DNA of 64,000 nt from Roseburia porci (GTDB lineage: Bacteria > Bacillota > Clostridia > Lachnospirales > Lachnospiraceae), in assembly GCF_009695765.1 (NCBI RefSeq), contig NZ_VUNI01000002.1:1-64000 (forward strand), in the 5' to 3' direction. Shown in pieces: positions 48,554 to 56,664 of the stretch; within the stretch, counting starts at the first letter, position 1, and each line of letters opens with the position of its first letter. The notes beneath the pieces were generated by a model. The model saw only the letters and a list, made by a program, of their open reading frames with translations, was not told the origin of the DNA and searched no databases. The position numbers were made by a program, and so were the translations under genes.

Positions 48554-50566
48554 TTATGCCAGCGGTTCCTGCAGGATCATGACATCCCATGGGGCAAGAA
48601 CACTGCCGGCTGGTGCAGTTTTTCCGGTGATGAGATCCGTTTTTCCGGACAGACTTTCTGGAAGCGGCTGATCTGTACCGGAGAAGTTCATCACATAGTA
48701 GAAGCGTGTGGTATCGCTGACTCTGCAAGTGACTTCAAGTGCAGTTGTCTCAGGAATCACAGAGTTTACACCAGCCTCGGAAACTGCTTCGGAGAGGATT
48801 TTTGCAAGACCATCCTTCTCAAGCTGGGTTCCGATGTAGTATACGTGACCTTTTCCAAATGTATTTTTTGTGGCAGCTGGCATTCCGGCATAGAAATCTT
48901 CACCGTAGGAAGCGAGTGCTTCGGCACCTTCCAGATGCGTCAAGTCGCAGAGCAGTCCGCAGGAATAACTTGTGCCATCGGCAAACTGTGCGGTGTTATG
49001 CTGCTCCGGTGCAAGTGCGTCAATCTCTTCAACCCAGACTCCTGCCATATCGCGGAGCGGGCCAGGATAACCGCCGAGATGTACGTTATCGGACTGTCCG
49101 ACAATGCCACTCATAAAAGTGGTGATCAGTGTACCGCCGTTTTTTACGAAGCTTTCCAGAGCCTCTTTCATACCGTCTTTTACCATATAAAGAACAGGCG
49201 CGGCGATCATGTCGTATTTTGAAAAATCTGCATCGACTGGAATCATGTCGACAGAGATATTGCGGTTATAGAAAAACTCATAGTACTGGTGGATCTGATC
49301 AACGTATCTCAGATCGGCGGAAGGACCACTTGTATATTCGAGCGCCCAGTAATTATCCCAGTCAAAAATAATGCCGACTTTTGAAGGATTTCTGGAGCCG
49401 AGAGTTTTCGTGCCGAAGCTTTCTAATTCTCTGCCAAGCTGTGCCGTCTCGCGGAACACGCGGGTATTTTCATTGCCAACATGGGCGATGACAGCACCGT
49501 GGAATTTTTCACAGCCGCCGACACTTCTGCGCAGTTGGAAAAACTGGATCGTATCTGCGCCATGTGCCATGGTCTGGTAGCTCTGGGCGCGCATCTGACC
49601 CGGACGTTTCAGGGAGTTGTATTTCTGCCAGTTCTGCTGGCTCGGAGTCTGCTCCATCAGCATGAATGGTTCGTCTTTTAATCCGCGCATGAGGTCATGT
49701 GTCATGGCAACCTGGCTCCATGGCGTGTCATATGCAGGGTAGTTATCCCATGATACGATGTCCATTTCTTTTGCCCATTTGAAATAATCAAGACCCTTGA
49801 AGGTTCCCATCAGATTCGTTGTGATCAGTGCATCCGGCTTCTGCTCACGGATTGCATCGCGTTCCATTTTATAATTATTTAACAGGCTGTCAGACAAAAA
49901 ACGGCGGTAGTCGATCGAGATTCCGGCAAAAGCGGTCTTGTCTCTTCCGATTCCTTCACTGAGCGCGTTCGGAACAACAATCTCATCCCAGTCATAGATG
50001 GTGTGTCCCCAGAATTCCATATTCCATGCGGTGTTCAGTTCATCGATCGTGTGGTATTTGTCCTTCAGCCATACACGAAATGCGTTCTGACAGTTGTCGC
50101 AGTAGCATTCTGCGCCATATTCATTATTGATATGCCAGCAGGTAACGTGTGGGTTATCAGCATAACGCTCAGCCAGTTTTGAAGCAAGCGCTCTGGCATA
50201 TTTCTGGTATACAAGAGAGTTCGGGCAGGCATTGTGTCTGCCACCGAATTTGTGATGTCTGCCTTCGTAATCGGTGCTCATGACCTCAGGATATTTTTTG
50301 ACCATCCATGCAGGAAGCGCTGCAGTCGATGTTGCAAAAACAATATCGTAATTTTCACGTGAAAGCATATCCACGATCTTATCCAGACAGGAAAAGTCGT
50401 ATTCATGCTCAGATGGCTGGATTTTTGCCCAGGAAAAAACGTTGATCGTTGCGGTGTTGATATGGGCATCTTTGAAAATGCGCATATCATCTTCCCAGAT
50501 CTCTTCCGACCACTGGTTCGGGTTGTAATCTCCTCCGTAGAGGATTCTTTTAAATTTGGATTCCAT
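48554..50566 (-). CDS. Beta-galactosidase, glycoside hydrolase family 42
   Basis: 670 residues. It begins RILYGGDYNPNQW, the GH42 start. The acid/base Glu is in WHINNEYG and the nucleophile is the Glu in FMLMEQTPS. A zinc-type Cys cluster (CYCDNC) lies between. Domains are the TIM barrel, a trimerisation domain and a small C-terminal beta domain. There is no signal peptide, so it cleaves beta-galactosides inside the cell. Transporter genes are not adjacent. The divergent AraC regulator probably controls it. Confidence 0.95.
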   Translation of the reverse strand: MESKFKRILYGGDYNPNQWSEEIWEDDMRIFKDAHINTATINVFSWAKIQPSEHEYDFSCLDKIVDMLSRENYDIVFATSTAALPAWMVKKYPEVMSTDYEGRHHKFGGRHNACPNSLVYQKYARALASKLAERYADNPHVTCWHINNEYGAECYCDNCQNAFRVWLKDKYHTIDELNTAWNMEFWGHTIYDWDEIVVPNALSEGIGRDKTAFAGISIDYRRFLSDSLLNNYKMERDAIREQKPDALITTNLMGTFKGLDYFKWAKEMDIVSWDNYPAYDTPWSQVAMTHDLMRGLKDEPFMLMEQTPSQQNWQKYNSLKRPGQMRAQSYQTMAHGADTIQFFQLRRSVGGCEKFHGAVIAHVGNENTRVFRETAQLGRELESFGTKTLGSRNPSKVGIIFDWDNYWALEYTSGPSADLRYVDQIHQYYEFFYNRNISVDMIPVDADFSKYDMIAAPVLYMVKDGMKEALESFVKNGGTLITTFMSGIVGQSDNVHLGGYPGPLRDMAGVWVEEIDALAPEQHNTAQFADGTSYSCGLLCDLTHLEGAEALASYGEDFYAGMPAATKNTFGKGHVYYIGTQLEKDGLAKILSEAVSEAGVNSVIPETTALEVTCRVSDTTRFYYVMNFSGTDQPLPESLSGKTDLITGKTAPAGSVLAPWDVMILQEPLA

Positions 50567-50791
50567 TGTAAAAACCTCCCATTTTTAAAAATCATAATGT
50601 TTTAAATATTGCGTTTTTTGAATCTGAAAGGCGTATATCACTTGCCTTTTTATTTCCCTTGATTTATGCTTATCATAATATAATTTCCTGCAAAATTGTA
50701 TAACAGGAACAAACAGTTTATATAATATTTTGAAACTATTTGGTAAAGCAAAATGTGAAACACCGTATCACAAGCAGCAGGGGGAAATGGA

Positions 50792-51595
50792 ATGTCAATT
50801 TATTTTGGAAATCATTTTAGCCGAGAGGCGTTTCAGTTTGATTCGGTCGGCAATCACTGGACACAGGAACTTGTAACAAGACCGGAAGGTTTTCCGATGT
50901 ATCATTATCTTCAGACGGAATCCGGAAGCGGATGTGTGTCCGTAAAAGGGAAAACGATTCTTCTGGAGCAGGGGCAGGGGATTCTTTTTGCACCGTTTGT
51001 GCCGCACAGCTATCGGGCGTGGGAAGGGCGTTGGATCACAGAATTTGCAACATTTACCGGTTCGATGGAGCCATATCTGAAGACGATGATCGGAACCGAT
51101 GATTATCTTTTGATCGGGGAAGAGAAGGGAGCCGAGATCGAGCGGGTGATTGCAGGCGCAGTGAAGCTGTTTGAGACAACTCCGGGCAATACAAGGCAGC
51201 TGTCTATGGACTGTTATCATCTGCTGTTGCTTTTTTCTGAGGGAATCCCGCACTCGGCAGCAGCGCAGCCGGCGTGGGACAAATATGTCCGCCCTGTCGT
51301 GGAACAGATTGAAAGCAATTATATGGAAGATCTTTCCGCAGAGCAGCTCGCAAAGAGCGTGTATGTTTCGCCACAGTATCTGTCGCGGCTTTTTGTACGC
51401 TATGTCGGCTGCTCGGTATACGAATATCTGACCAATTACCGGATTAATCAGGCGAAGAAGCTTTTGATGAAGCGCGACCGCAAGATCCAGGAGATTGCGC
51501 ACGATGTGGGGTATACGGATGCCAGCCATTTTATCGTGATGTTCCGGAAACTCACGGGAATGACGCCGGTGGAGTTCCGGCGGCTGCACATATAG
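50792..51595 (+). CDS. AraC-family transcriptional regulator
   Basis: 267 residues. An N-terminal cupin ligand-binding domain is followed by the AraC HTH pair (AEQLAKSVYVSPQYLSRLF, then IQEIAHDVGYTDASHFIVMF). It is divergent from the GH42 gene across 225 bp, the usual layout for a sugar-responsive activator of the neighbouring gene. Confidence 0.92.
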   Translation: MSIYFGNHFSREAFQFDSVGNHWTQELVTRPEGFPMYHYLQTESGSGCVSVKGKTILLEQGQGILFAPFVPHSYRAWEGRWITEFATFTGSMEPYLKTMIGTDDYLLIGEEKGAEIERVIAGAVKLFETTPGNTRQLSMDCYHLLLLFSEGIPHSAAAQPAWDKYVRPVVEQIESNYMEDLSAEQLAKSVYVSPQYLSRLFVRYVGCSVYEYLTNYRINQAKKLLMKRDRKIQEIAHDVGYTDASHFIVMFRKLTGMTPVEFRRLHI

Positions 51596-51614
51596 TAGAT
51601 TTATAATATTTGAA

Positions 51615-51655
51615 GGCGTAAAAGTGTTGAAAGGCACTTTTACGTCTCTTTTTTT
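51615..51655 (+). terminator. Terminator of the AraC-type regulator
   Basis: GGCGTAAAAGTG (51615-51626) pairs with CACTTTTACGTC (51635-51646), followed by T-rich sequence. Confidence 0.85.
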
Positions 51656-51713
51656 GCGCTTTTTCCCCAAAAAGAATCAGGGGGTCAAAAGGTGGCTTTT
51701 CGCTTAGTGTCTG

Positions 51714-51947
51714 GCAAATTGCACAAAACAGTGACTGATTTTGTGACCTGGAAGAAAATTAGAAAATCTTAGTTTACTTGTGTATAACCAGTGTTTTGCT
51801 GCCATGGATGGCAGCAAAAGTCTTAACGCCCCATGGACGGGGCGTTTAAGACGTACACGTCACTCTGAAAAAATACAAATCAGGTAAACTTAGATTTTCT
51901 TATTTTCGGACAATGGAACATAATAGGCACTGTTTTGTGCAATTTGC
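51714..51947. repeat. Large nested palindromic element A2 (family A)
   Basis: This 234-bp element is bounded by a perfect 20-bp inverted repeat (51714-51733 with 51928-51947). An inner imperfect stem follows (about 51751-51779 with 51877-51906). Two tandem hairpins at the tip have GCTGCC/GGCAGC and CGCCCC/GGGGCG stems. Two internal blocks (51739-51764 and 51906-51920) match element A1 on the opposite strand (23 of 26 and 15 of 15 positions). It contains no reading frame and lies between the AraC terminator and a MerR gene. Confidence 0.85.
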
Positions 51948-52055
51948 TAATTCAAGAAATAAAATTCATCTTTTGACATCCTGATCCAGAAAAGCAATTC
52001 GCGAAAATTACAGGCCCTGTTAAGGAATCGATAACTGCCGGTCATGTAATTGCGG

Positions 52056-52086
52056 TTGACTGCACGTTGCGTGCAGTTTCATGCTA
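52056..52086 (+). promoter_or_regulatory. MerR-type operator and promoter
   Basis: CTGCACGTTGCGTGCAG (52060-52076) is a 17-bp palindrome. It overlaps TTGACT (52056-52061) and would sit in the long spacer to a -10-like ATGCTA (52081-52086), the usual place for a MerR operator. Autoregulation is likely. Confidence 0.55.
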
Positions 52087-52095
52087 AGAAGGAAA

Positions 52096-52428
52096 ATGAT
52101 GAAAGAGAGAACATTAAGGGAAATTAAGGAGGAATATGGAATATCCAGGCGGGCCATTCAGGGCTATGAAGCACTTGGACTGGTAGCGCCCACGGGAAAA
52201 ACAAAAATGAGTTATCTTCTGTATGACGAAAAGATGGTTGAACGGATACGGGAGATACGATTTTATCAGAACGCAGGGTTTCAGGTGAAACAGATTAAAG
52301 AGCTGATCGACGCGCCTGCGGATGTGAAGAAAAATGCACTGTGCGACAAGAGAAAGGAGCTGATGCGGAAAATTGAAGAATTGACCAGACTTCTGGAACG
52401 AATGAAAAAAATCATTGAGGAACAGTAA
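52096..52428 (+). CDS. MerR-family transcriptional regulator (small)
   Basis: About 110 residues. The helix-turn-helix reads IKEEYGISRRAIQGYEALGL, the wing contains YLLYDEKMVERI, and a C-terminal coiled coil (about 75-110) mediates dimerisation. It lacks a ligand-binding domain and cysteines. ATG codons at 52081, 52096 and 52099 are in frame; AAGGA at 52088-52092 and the promoter position favour 52096 or 52099. The lipoprotein gene 78 nt downstream is its likely target. Confidence 0.82.
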   Translation: MMKERTLREIKEEYGISRRAIQGYEALGLVAPTGKTKMSYLLYDEKMVERIREIRFYQNAGFQVKQIKELIDAPADVKKNALCDKRKELMRKIEELTRLLERMKKIIEEQ

Positions 52429-52505
52429 CGGATAAGCAATGATGATACGGCTGTTATCAGATTCCATAAGCAGCGAATTGAAATTAAAAAAGAGAGGTTG
52501 AGATT

Positions 52506-53069
52506 ATGAAAAAGAAAATGAAAAAATTAATGGTAATTGTACTTGTAGTAATATGTATTGCAGCGATTTCTGCATGTAGAACAAAACAGAACACATCGGA
52601 TCATAGCTTTGATACAAAAACAGAGCAGCAGACGAATGCAAAGTCATTTAATACTCAGGAATCAGAAGCAACAGAGCATACTGAACAGGCGGACAGCACC
52701 ACAGCCGAAGGCAGTGTTGATGCTGGAACAGACGCCAATGCCAGTGAGGATGCCAATGCCGGTGGAGATGCTAATGCACAGGAGGCAGGAGCAGATGATT
52801 CGAATGCAGATATCCGTCCGGAGTTCAAAGAAGCGCTCGACAGTTATGAAGCATTTTTTGACAAATATGTGGATTTCATGAAAAAGTATCAGGAGTCGGA
52901 TGATACAATGAGCATGCTCGGCGAATACACGGAATACATGGCGCAGTATGCGGATATGATGTCAAAACTCGATAAGCTGGATGATGGAAGTCTGAGCACA
53001 AGCGAAGCTGCATATTATCTGGAGGTTGTAAACAGGATTAACCAGAAACTGTTAGAAGTCAGTCAATAA
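52506..53069 (+). CDS. Putative lipoprotein with DUF6591-like C-terminus
   Basis: 187 residues. The signal peptide ends in the lipobox ISAC (Cys about 24). An Ala/Asp/Asn/Thr-rich linker holds NANA-type repeats. A conserved helical domain follows, with RPEFKEALDSYEAFFDKYVD and MLGEYTEYMAQYADMMSKLD. I believe this C-terminal domain is DUF6591, of unknown function. It follows a MerR regulator, so it may be part of an inducible envelope response. Confidence 0.78.
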   Translation: MKKKMKKLMVIVLVVICIAAISACRTKQNTSDHSFDTKTEQQTNAKSFNTQESEATEHTEQADSTTAEGSVDAGTDANASEDANAGGDANAQEAGADDSNADIRPEFKEALDSYEAFFDKYVDFMKKYQESDDTMSMLGEYTEYMAQYADMMSKLDKLDDGSLSTSEAAYYLEVVNRINQKLLEVSQ

Positions 53070-53116
53070 GACTGACTCAAAAAGCCATAATTGTGGAAAA
53101 CTATAATCAAGTAGTC

Positions 53117-53151
53117 GGATTAAGAGAAGGCCAGGAGGTCTTCTCTTAATT
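53117..53151 (+). terminator. Hairpin after the lipoprotein gene
   Basis: ATTAAGAGAAG pairs with CTTCTCTTAAT around a GC-rich loop. The T-run is weak, so termination is probable but not certain. Confidence 0.5.
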
Positions 53152-53175
53152 TGTTATGTGGACATATATGTTCGA

Positions 53176-53288
53176 AGGTTGGAAAAGTTGAATAAAATAC
53201 ACAAAATAGGTTGGAAAAGTTGCAAAATATGTAGTAAATAAGGTTGGAAAAGCTGCAAAATATATGTATAATAAGGTTGGAAAAGTTG
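53176..53288 (+). repeat. Four phased direct repeats upstream of the ATPase gene
   Basis: AGGTTGGAAAAGTTG occurs at 53176, 53208, 53241 (one mismatch) and 53274. The spacing is 32, 33 and 33 bp, close to three helical turns, so all copies face the same side of the DNA. The intervening sequence is AT-rich and partly conserved. The array ends 28 nt before the ATPase start codon. It looks like a multi-site operator. Confidence 0.85.
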
Positions 53289-53315
53289 CATATTATATAT
53301 AATGAGGTGAGCACT

Positions 53316-54662
53316 ATGATAGAACGATGTGCCAAAAGAGAAATAACGGACTGGATTGCTACCGGGAAAAGCGCTTTTTTGGTGACAGGGGCAAGACAGA
53401 TTGGAAAAACATATCTGATCCGGCAATGTCTGAAAGAAAGTCATTATCCGTATGTAGAATTTAACTTTATTGAGCAGCCGGAACTTATTGCACTTTTTTC
53501 CGGTGCAAAGGATGCCAGGGAGCTTTTAATGCGGCTGAGTCTGGCCTCTGAAAAGCCGTTGGAAAAAGGGAAAACAATTATTTTTCTCGATGAAATTCAG
53601 GAATTCAAAGATATTGTTACGCGGATAAAGTTTCTTGTTGAAGACGGGAGTTTCCGTTATATCATGAGTGGCTCGTTGCTGGGAGTGGAGTTAAATGATC
53701 TCCGGTCAGCACCGGTTGGATATATGAATATATGTGATATGTATCCGCTCAATTTCATGGAGTTTGCAAAAGCAGTTGGAATTCATGATGAGATCATGGA
53801 TACTTTGCGGGAAAGTTTTAAAAACAGAACGCCGGTAGATACGTTTGTCCATTCCAAAATGATGGATGTATTCTATCTGTATCTGATTGTCGGAGGGATG
53901 CCGGAAGCAGTAGATGTTTATTTAAAAACCAATGACCTTGCAAAAGTCGGGCAGGTGCATAAAAACATTATCCGTTTATATAAAAAGGATTTTTCAAAAT
54001 ATGAGATCAGATATAAACTTAAACTGCAGGAGATTTATGATGCAATGCCTGGGCAGCTTGACCAGAAAAATAAACGTTTTCAATTAAACAGTATTGGAAA
54101 AGGACTTAGTTATAATCGCGTAGAAAATGCCTTTTTATGGTTAAAAGATGCCGGCGTGGCAATTCCGGTCTATAATATTGCGGAGCCAAAGCTGCCACTT
54201 ATTATTAGTGAGAACCGTAATTTGTTCAAACTGTTTTTTTCAGATGTTGGTCTGCTTACAAGTTGTTATTCCAATCAGGTAAAAATTGCAATTCTAAATA
54301 AAGAAAAGTCAATCAATAATGGTGCACTTTTTGAGAATGCGGTTGCGCAGGAACTTACCGCAAAAGGACATAAGGGATATTATTTTAACAGTAAGAAGCA
54401 GGGAGAACTTGATTTCGTAGTGGAATTGGACGGAAAAGTGGTGCCGTTGGAAATCAAATCGGGTAAAGATTATAAAAGACATTCCGCATTAAATAATGTT
54501 CTGGCAAATGAAGATTATGAAATCCCGGAAGCATATGTTTTTTCGGAGGGAAACATTGAGATCGATGGAAAAAGAATTTATATGCCAATTTATATGATCA
54601 TGTTTCTGGATCATACAAAGCTGGAAAATACGATATATAAGCTTGACTTAAGCGGGTTATAA
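53316..54662 (+). CDS. AAA ATPase with DUF4143 domain
   Basis: About 448 residues. The AAA_14 ATPase has Walker A GARQIGKT at 25-32 and Walker B IIFLDEIQE. The C-terminal DUF4143 domain contains a PD-(D/E)xK-like motif, ELDFVVEL then PLEIKSGK. Such proteins are widespread in gut bacteria, often in many copies, with unknown roles; nuclease activity is plausible. The in-frame ATG at 53244 lies inside the repeat array, and ATG 53316 behind GAGGTGAG is the likely start. Confidence 0.85.
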   Translation: MIERCAKREITDWIATGKSAFLVTGARQIGKTYLIRQCLKESHYPYVEFNFIEQPELIALFSGAKDARELLMRLSLASEKPLEKGKTIIFLDEIQEFKDIVTRIKFLVEDGSFRYIMSGSLLGVELNDLRSAPVGYMNICDMYPLNFMEFAKAVGIHDEIMDTLRESFKNRTPVDTFVHSKMMDVFYLYLIVGGMPEAVDVYLKTNDLAKVGQVHKNIIRLYKKDFSKYEIRYKLKLQEIYDAMPGQLDQKNKRFQLNSIGKGLSYNRVENAFLWLKDAGVAIPVYNIAEPKLPLIISENRNLFKLFFSDVGLLTSCYSNQVKIAILNKEKSINNGALFENAVAQELTAKGHKGYYFNSKKQGELDFVVELDGKVVPLEIKSGKDYKRHSALNNVLANEDYEIPEAYVFSEGNIEIDGKRIYMPIYMIMFLDHTKLENTIYKLDLSGL

Positions 54663-54664
54663 AA

Positions 54665-54712
54665 AGGTCTGGAACAGAAAATGAAACATTTCAAAATCTG
54701 TTCCGGACCTTT
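54665..54712. terminator. Bidirectional terminator between ATPase and HAD genes
   Basis: A 14-bp stem with one G-U pair (54665-54678 with 54697-54710) lies between two convergent genes, with T or A stretches beside it. Confidence 0.8.
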
Positions 54713-54720
54713 GTCGGTCA

Positions 54721-55539
54721 TTACAGCAGCCCAAGCTTCTCAAATGCGTGATAGATTCCGTCATCATCAATATTGGTCGTAACAAGATCGGCGCGGTCTT
54801 TGACGGCCTGAAGGGCATTTCCCATGGCAACGGAGGTGTGGGCAAAATCCATCATCTGAAGATCATTTGGTCCATCTCCGATCGCAATTGTATCTTCCCT
54901 GCTGGCTCCGACATAATCGAGATAGATCTGCATTCCGGTTGCTTTATGAATGCCGTTGATTCCGATCTCACCGGCATAACCGTCTGCTCCCTCGAGACTC
55001 AGTGGAACAGTGTCAAAATACGGAAGCAGCTGTTCGTGTACTTCTTTTACCGGGAAAGGGGAATCATAGAAGATGATCTTTTCAAGATCCGGTTGTTTCC
55101 ACACATCTTCACAGACCGTAAGCTGTCCCTGGAGCTGGGCAGCCTGTTTCTCAGTCATTCCGGTATTTTCATATTTTTTCAGGATACCTTCCATACTGCG
55201 TTTGTTCACGATCAGACCGTGTTCACCCTGATAACAGAACAGAAAACCATTACTTTCCAGATAATCAAAACTCTTTTTCTTTTGCTCTTCTGAGATCACA
55301 GCATGGTAAATGTCTTTCCCGTCAGCAACGACACGGGCGCCGGCGCCGCAGACAATTCCGTCAAAGCCGAGTGAAAGCAGTTCGTCGGACACCTGGAAAC
55401 GGCTCCGTCCAGAGCATACAACCATCTTATGCCCGTTGGCTCTTGCCTGTTTTACTGCTTTTTGCGCGGATTCCGGAATGGAACCGTCGAAGCATACCAT
55501 AGTTCCGTCGATATCTAAAAATACGATTTTCTGCTGCAT
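54721..55539 (-). CDS. HAD-superfamily Cof-type phosphatase
   Basis: 272 residues. The HAD motifs are FLDIDGTMV (nucleophile Asp), VCSGRS and GDGPNDLQM, with a type IIB cap. Cof proteins dephosphorylate sugar phosphates, nucleotides or cofactors; the substrate is not predictable. It is a single minus-strand gene. Confidence 0.93.
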   Translation of the reverse strand: MQQKIVFLDIDGTMVCFDGSIPESAQKAVKQARANGHKMVVCSGRSRFQVSDELLSLGFDGIVCGAGARVVADGKDIYHAVISEEQKKKSFDYLESNGFLFCYQGEHGLIVNKRSMEGILKKYENTGMTEKQAAQLQGQLTVCEDVWKQPDLEKIIFYDSPFPVKEVHEQLLPYFDTVPLSLEGADGYAGEIGINGIHKATGMQIYLDYVGASREDTIAIGDGPNDLQMMDFAHTSVAMGNALQAVKDRADLVTTNIDDDGIYHAFEKLGLL

Positions 55540-55751
55540 TTCTGTTCTCCTTCATAATATTGTGTGTCTTTAAATTTTTAAGTCATTCTAACATGAATGG
55601 GTAAAAAACTCAAATGAGCGACGAATTAAATGAATTGCAGAATTCTACCTGATTTTGTCTAATAAAAATAGATAAAATATGATCTATATTTGAATAATAA
55701 CATATAATTTGGATAATATATTAGCAGTAATGAGAGAAGAGGTATTGGGAA

Positions 55752-56030
55752 GTGAGCGAATTTATATGGGAGACATCTGAGGAACTGGATAAAAAGATTG
55801 CGGACCGTGTCCGCCAGATTCGAAAGCGTCGGTCCATCTCGCAGCAAAAACTTGTAGAGATGAGCAATGTCAGTTATGGATCTGTAAAACGTTTTGAATC
55901 AACGGGACAGATATCTCTTATATCACTTACCAAAATTGCGACAGCGCTAGGAATTGCGGATGATTTGAGAAATCTGTTTACGGAAATCCCATACCGCAAT
56001 ATTCAGGAGGTAATTAATGAAAACAAATAA
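55752..56030 (+). CDS. HipB-like XRE-family antitoxin/regulator
   Basis: 92 residues. The helix-turn-helix reads VRQIRKRRSISQQKLVEMSN and VSYGSVKRFESTGQISLISL. It starts at GTG 55752 and overlaps the hipA remnant by 14 nt, the normal hipBA arrangement. An inverted repeat ATAGAT-N8-ATCTAT at 55668-55687 upstream may be the operator. Because hipA is broken, this gene may survive as an orphan regulator. Confidence 0.85.
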   Translation: MSEFIWETSEELDKKIADRVRQIRKRRSISQQKLVEMSNVSYGSVKRFESTGQISLISLTKIATALGIADDLRNLFTEIPYRNIQEVINENK

Positions 56031-56445
56031 GGTGATTCGTGTTTTTTTTGACAAAAAACTGGTTGGAACGTTGCTTTTACACCGTCTCATAAAGTGGCAT
56101 TTGAATATTGCGATGACTGGCTTCAAAATGGATTTTCAATCAGTCCATTTTCTCTTCCGCTGAAAAGGCAGGTTTTTATTCCGCAGAAAGATTATTTTCA
56201 TGGATTATTTGGCGTTTTTTCAGATAGTCTTCCGGATGCATGGGGGCGATTGTTGTTAAGCAGATTACTAAAAAAACGGGGAACACACAACAACCGTTGA
56301 TGGAAATGGGAAAAATCCAGGGATGAAGGAATTGCTTGCAGTTGGAATTACAGCTGGAATGCAGCAGGAAAAATGCCTTGATATTGCCCAGAGTATTGAG
56401 AAGTGTGTAAAAGAGATGCTTGGAGCATATCTTAATAAACATTGA
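56017..56445 (+). pseudogene. hipA remnant (frameshift and internal deletion)
   Basis: ATG 56017 behind AGGAGG starts MKTNKVIRVFFDKKLVGTLL in one frame. The homology then shifts to another frame (VAFEYCDDWLQNGFSI to LPDAWGRLLLSRLLKKRG), which is typical of the HipA N-terminal domain. It then jumps directly to a C-terminal piece (DGNGKNPGMKELLAVGITAG, ending LNKH). The whole kinase core is missing: about 140 codons remain of the roughly 400 expected. It is non-functional as a toxin kinase. Confidence 0.85.
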
Positions 56446-56460
56446 CAAATTAATTTTTCA
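56434..56460 (+). repeat. 27-bp direct repeat, copy 1
   Basis: Identical to 57853-57879. It contains the last codons and stop of the upstream gene and the -35 of a promoter. Confidence 0.95.
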
Positions 56461-56471
56461 ATGCTTATAAT
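56442..56471 (+). promoter_or_regulatory. Promoter of the MFS pseudogene leader
   Basis: TTGACA at 56442-56447, an 18-nt spacer, and TATAAT at 56466-56471. It is a duplicate of the tyrS promoter at 57861-57890. Confidence 0.8.
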
Positions 56472-56491
56472 AACAGAAATTAAAGCAAGAC

Positions 56492-56632
56492 AGGCTGTGA
56501 CGGAGTGGTTTACGTTAGAAGAACCGGGGTGTTGTTGGACACTCGCTAAGACAGGCAGTGTGAGCTGTTTGTGAATTAAGGTGGTAACACGGGGTTGATT
56601 CCTCGTCCTTTTACAGGACGAGGATTTTTTTT
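56492..56632 (+). promoter_or_regulatory. T-box leader lacking Stem I
   Basis: This segment is about 94% identical to the 3' two-thirds of the tyrS T-box (58053-58192). It includes the conserved AAGGTGGTAACACG box and the terminator CCTCGTCCT/AGGACGAGG with T-run (56601-56631). The roughly 150-nt Stem I with its specifier codon is absent. It cannot read a tRNA anticodon in the usual way. Confidence 0.85.
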
Positions 56633-56664
56633 GCTCTATAGAGGGTTACAGAAAGGATGATGAT

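Noticed and set aside
53176-53288. CRISPR-like repeat array
   Set aside because: Repeats are 15 bp with 17-18-bp AT-rich, partly conserved spacers, only four copies, and no cas genes; it fits an operator array better.
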